Of a stretch of 5,750 nt of DNA, positions 4,891 to 5,750 are shown piece by piece. The stretch's first letter is position 1. Every line of letters starts with the position of its first letter. Under the pieces are notes generated by a model. It searched no databases. It had not been told where the DNA came from and was given only the letters and a program-made list of their open reading frames with translations. The translations under genes were made by a program, and so were the position numbers. This DNA is from Thermoplasmata archaeon (GTDB taxonomy: Archaea; Thermoplasmatota; Thermoplasmata; Lutacidiplasmatales; UBA184), in contig JASHWY010000119.1 of NCBI GenBank assembly GCA_030043835.1, positions 1-5,750 on the forward strand, given 5' to 3'.

Positions 4891-5750
4891 GGCGACCCTG
4901 CGAGTGGCTCGGTCGGCCTAACGCGCGCGAGCTCCCGGTACTCGCACGCGCGACAGAGTTCCCCAGCCGATGGTTCGCCGCAGGCTCGGCATCGCGCCGG
5001 AGCCTCCACCGGCTCCGCCTCAAGGAGCCGCGAGACGAGCCGCTCCCGGGTGCGCAGGAGCGCCTGGCGCGTTCCGGGCTGGGCTTCCTCGAGCTGCCAG
5101 ACGATCTCCCGGTAGAGGTTGCGGGCGGCCCGGCCCGCGTGGGGACACTCCCCGTGGTCGAACGGGAGCCCCTTAAGTCGCGCGTAGAGGAACACCTCGC
5201 GCTCCGGAATCCCGGCGAGCGGAGCGATCCGGGGCACGAGGCCCGGTTGGCGGTTCCGGTGCGGCGCCATCCTCGAGAGGCGATCCAAATCTCCGTGCAC
5301 GAGGTTCATGAGCACCGTCTGGGCGAGATCGTCCAAGTTGAACCCAACCACGAGATGACCGGCGCCCACGTCGCGGGCGGCGTCGTTGAGCAGCCGTCGC
5401 CGCCAGACGCCGCAGAACGAGCAGGGAGCGACGTCGGGCAGCGCCCGCGCCGCCGCGTCCGTCGTCGTCCCCAACCGTTCTTCGGCCCGGACGACGAGGT
5501 GTTCGACGCCGAGGCGGCCGCAGAGCGCCGCGGCCGCGGCGATGGTCTGGGAGCGGTACCCGGCGATCCCCTCGTCCACGGTCAGCGCGACGACGCGTAC
5601 CGTCGGACGCCGCGCGAAGTGCCGGTGGGTGAGGGCCAGCGCCACCGCGGAGTCCTTGCCGCCCGAGAGCGCCACGGCGATGGTGCCGGCGCGCACGCGC
5701 GGCGACTGGCGATGGAACTCCCGCCGGACGCGCTCTTCGACGCTCGCGCG
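4887..5750 (-). CDS. ncsA: tRNA 2-thiolation protein, NcsA/TtuA/Ctu1 family (5' end cut by window)
   Basis: The open frame continues past the window edge, giving 288 codons of an ATP-dependent tRNA thiolase that adenylates uridine (U34 in archaeal NcsA and eukaryotic Ctu1, U54 in TtuA) before sulfur transfer. Counting from the first visible codon, EERVRREFHR (5-14) precedes the PP-loop ALSGGKDSAVAL (27-38), followed by TVDEGIAGYR (57-66). CSFCGVWRRRLLN (110-122) and the Cys of HGECPHAGRAARN (Cys202) give the three cysteines C110/C113/C202 that hold an Fe-S cluster in characterised members. GFNLDDLAQTVLMNL (136-150) is the family's usual GHNxDDxAQT motif. The C-terminus ends with a zinc finger, C254/C257 and C266/C269. 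The N-terminal zinc finger expected in the family would lie outside the window. A GTG at 5696 is in frame but would remove conserved residues, so it is not the start. The stop overlaps the dehydrogenase start (GTGA). Which uridine is modified cannot be decided from this sequence. Confidence 0.9.
   Translation of the reverse strand, partial: RASVEERVRREFHRQSPRVRAGTIAVALSGGKDSAVALALTHRHFARRPTVRVVALTVDEGIAGYRSQTIAAAAALCGRLGVEHLVVRAEERLGTTTDAAARALPDVAPCSFCGVWRRRLLNDAARDVGAGHLVVGFNLDDLAQTVLMNLVHGDLDRLSRMAPHRNRQPGLVPRIAPLAGIPEREVFLYARLKGLPFDHGECPHAGRAARNLYREIVWQLEEAQPGTRQALLRTRERLVSRLLEAEPVEAPARCRACGEPSAGELCRACEYRELARVRPTEPLAGSP

Noticed and set aside
5694..5696. GTG at 5696 as the start of the tRNA thiolase
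   Set aside because: The frame stays open to the window edge and the preceding codons read EERVRREFHR, which matches the family's helix before the PP-loop, so the true start lies outside.
1..5750. CRISPR array, tRNA/rRNA gene, insertion sequence, riboswitch, toxin-antitoxin or defence system
   Set aside because: No regularly spaced repeats, tRNA-like cloverleaf, transposase motifs, terminal repeats or defence domains were seen; nearly all bases are covered by housekeeping-type genes.

Overview
The window looks like archaeal chromosome. The genes are archaeal/eukaryotic-type information-processing proteins: ribosomal protein L21e, RNA polymerase subunit F/Rpb4, the Pus10 tRNA pseudouridine synthase, DUF655 and an NcsA/TtuA-type tRNA thiolase. 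The base composition is very GC-rich. The cluster order and a DUF6015-like protein suggest a euryarchaeal relative, most likely a GC-rich Thermoplasmatota lineage; that placement is inference, since no rRNA is present. The window is almost fully coding, mostly on the minus strand, and the longest gap is about 100 bases.

Reading on the minus strand, the left half (about 2625 down to 1) is one compact operon: pus10 -> L21e -> rpoF/rpb4 -> DUF655 -> rsmA/ksgA, the last cut by the window edge. Gaps are short (4 and 15 nt) or the genes overlap (8 nt, and about 38 nt for the chosen rsmA start). The operon joins tRNA pseudouridylation, a ribosomal protein, an RNA polymerase stalk subunit, a helix-hairpin-helix protein of unknown role and 16S rRNA dimethylation. 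This is a conserved archaeal translation/transcription neighbourhood.

A 99-base divergent spacer separates pus10 from a small plus-strand gene for a DUF6015-like protein. That gene has a TATA-like element placed as expected for a leaderless transcript. It converges on the next block with a 10-base gap that holds part of a small hairpin.

The right half (5750 down to 3137, minus strand) is a second operon joined by two 4-base GTGA stop/start overlaps: NcsA/TtuA-like tRNA 2-thiolation protein (start outside the window) -> 3-hydroxyacyl-CoA dehydrogenase -> PrsW-family (M82) membrane protease. The three functions have no obvious common pathway, so the coupling is the main puzzle here. I see no mobile element, CRISPR array, tRNA, rRNA, riboswitch or defence system. 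The points most worth a second look are the odd three-gene coupling, an Asn-to-Thr change at an active-site position of the dehydrogenase, and the two conserved proteins of unknown function (DUF655 and DUF6015-like).
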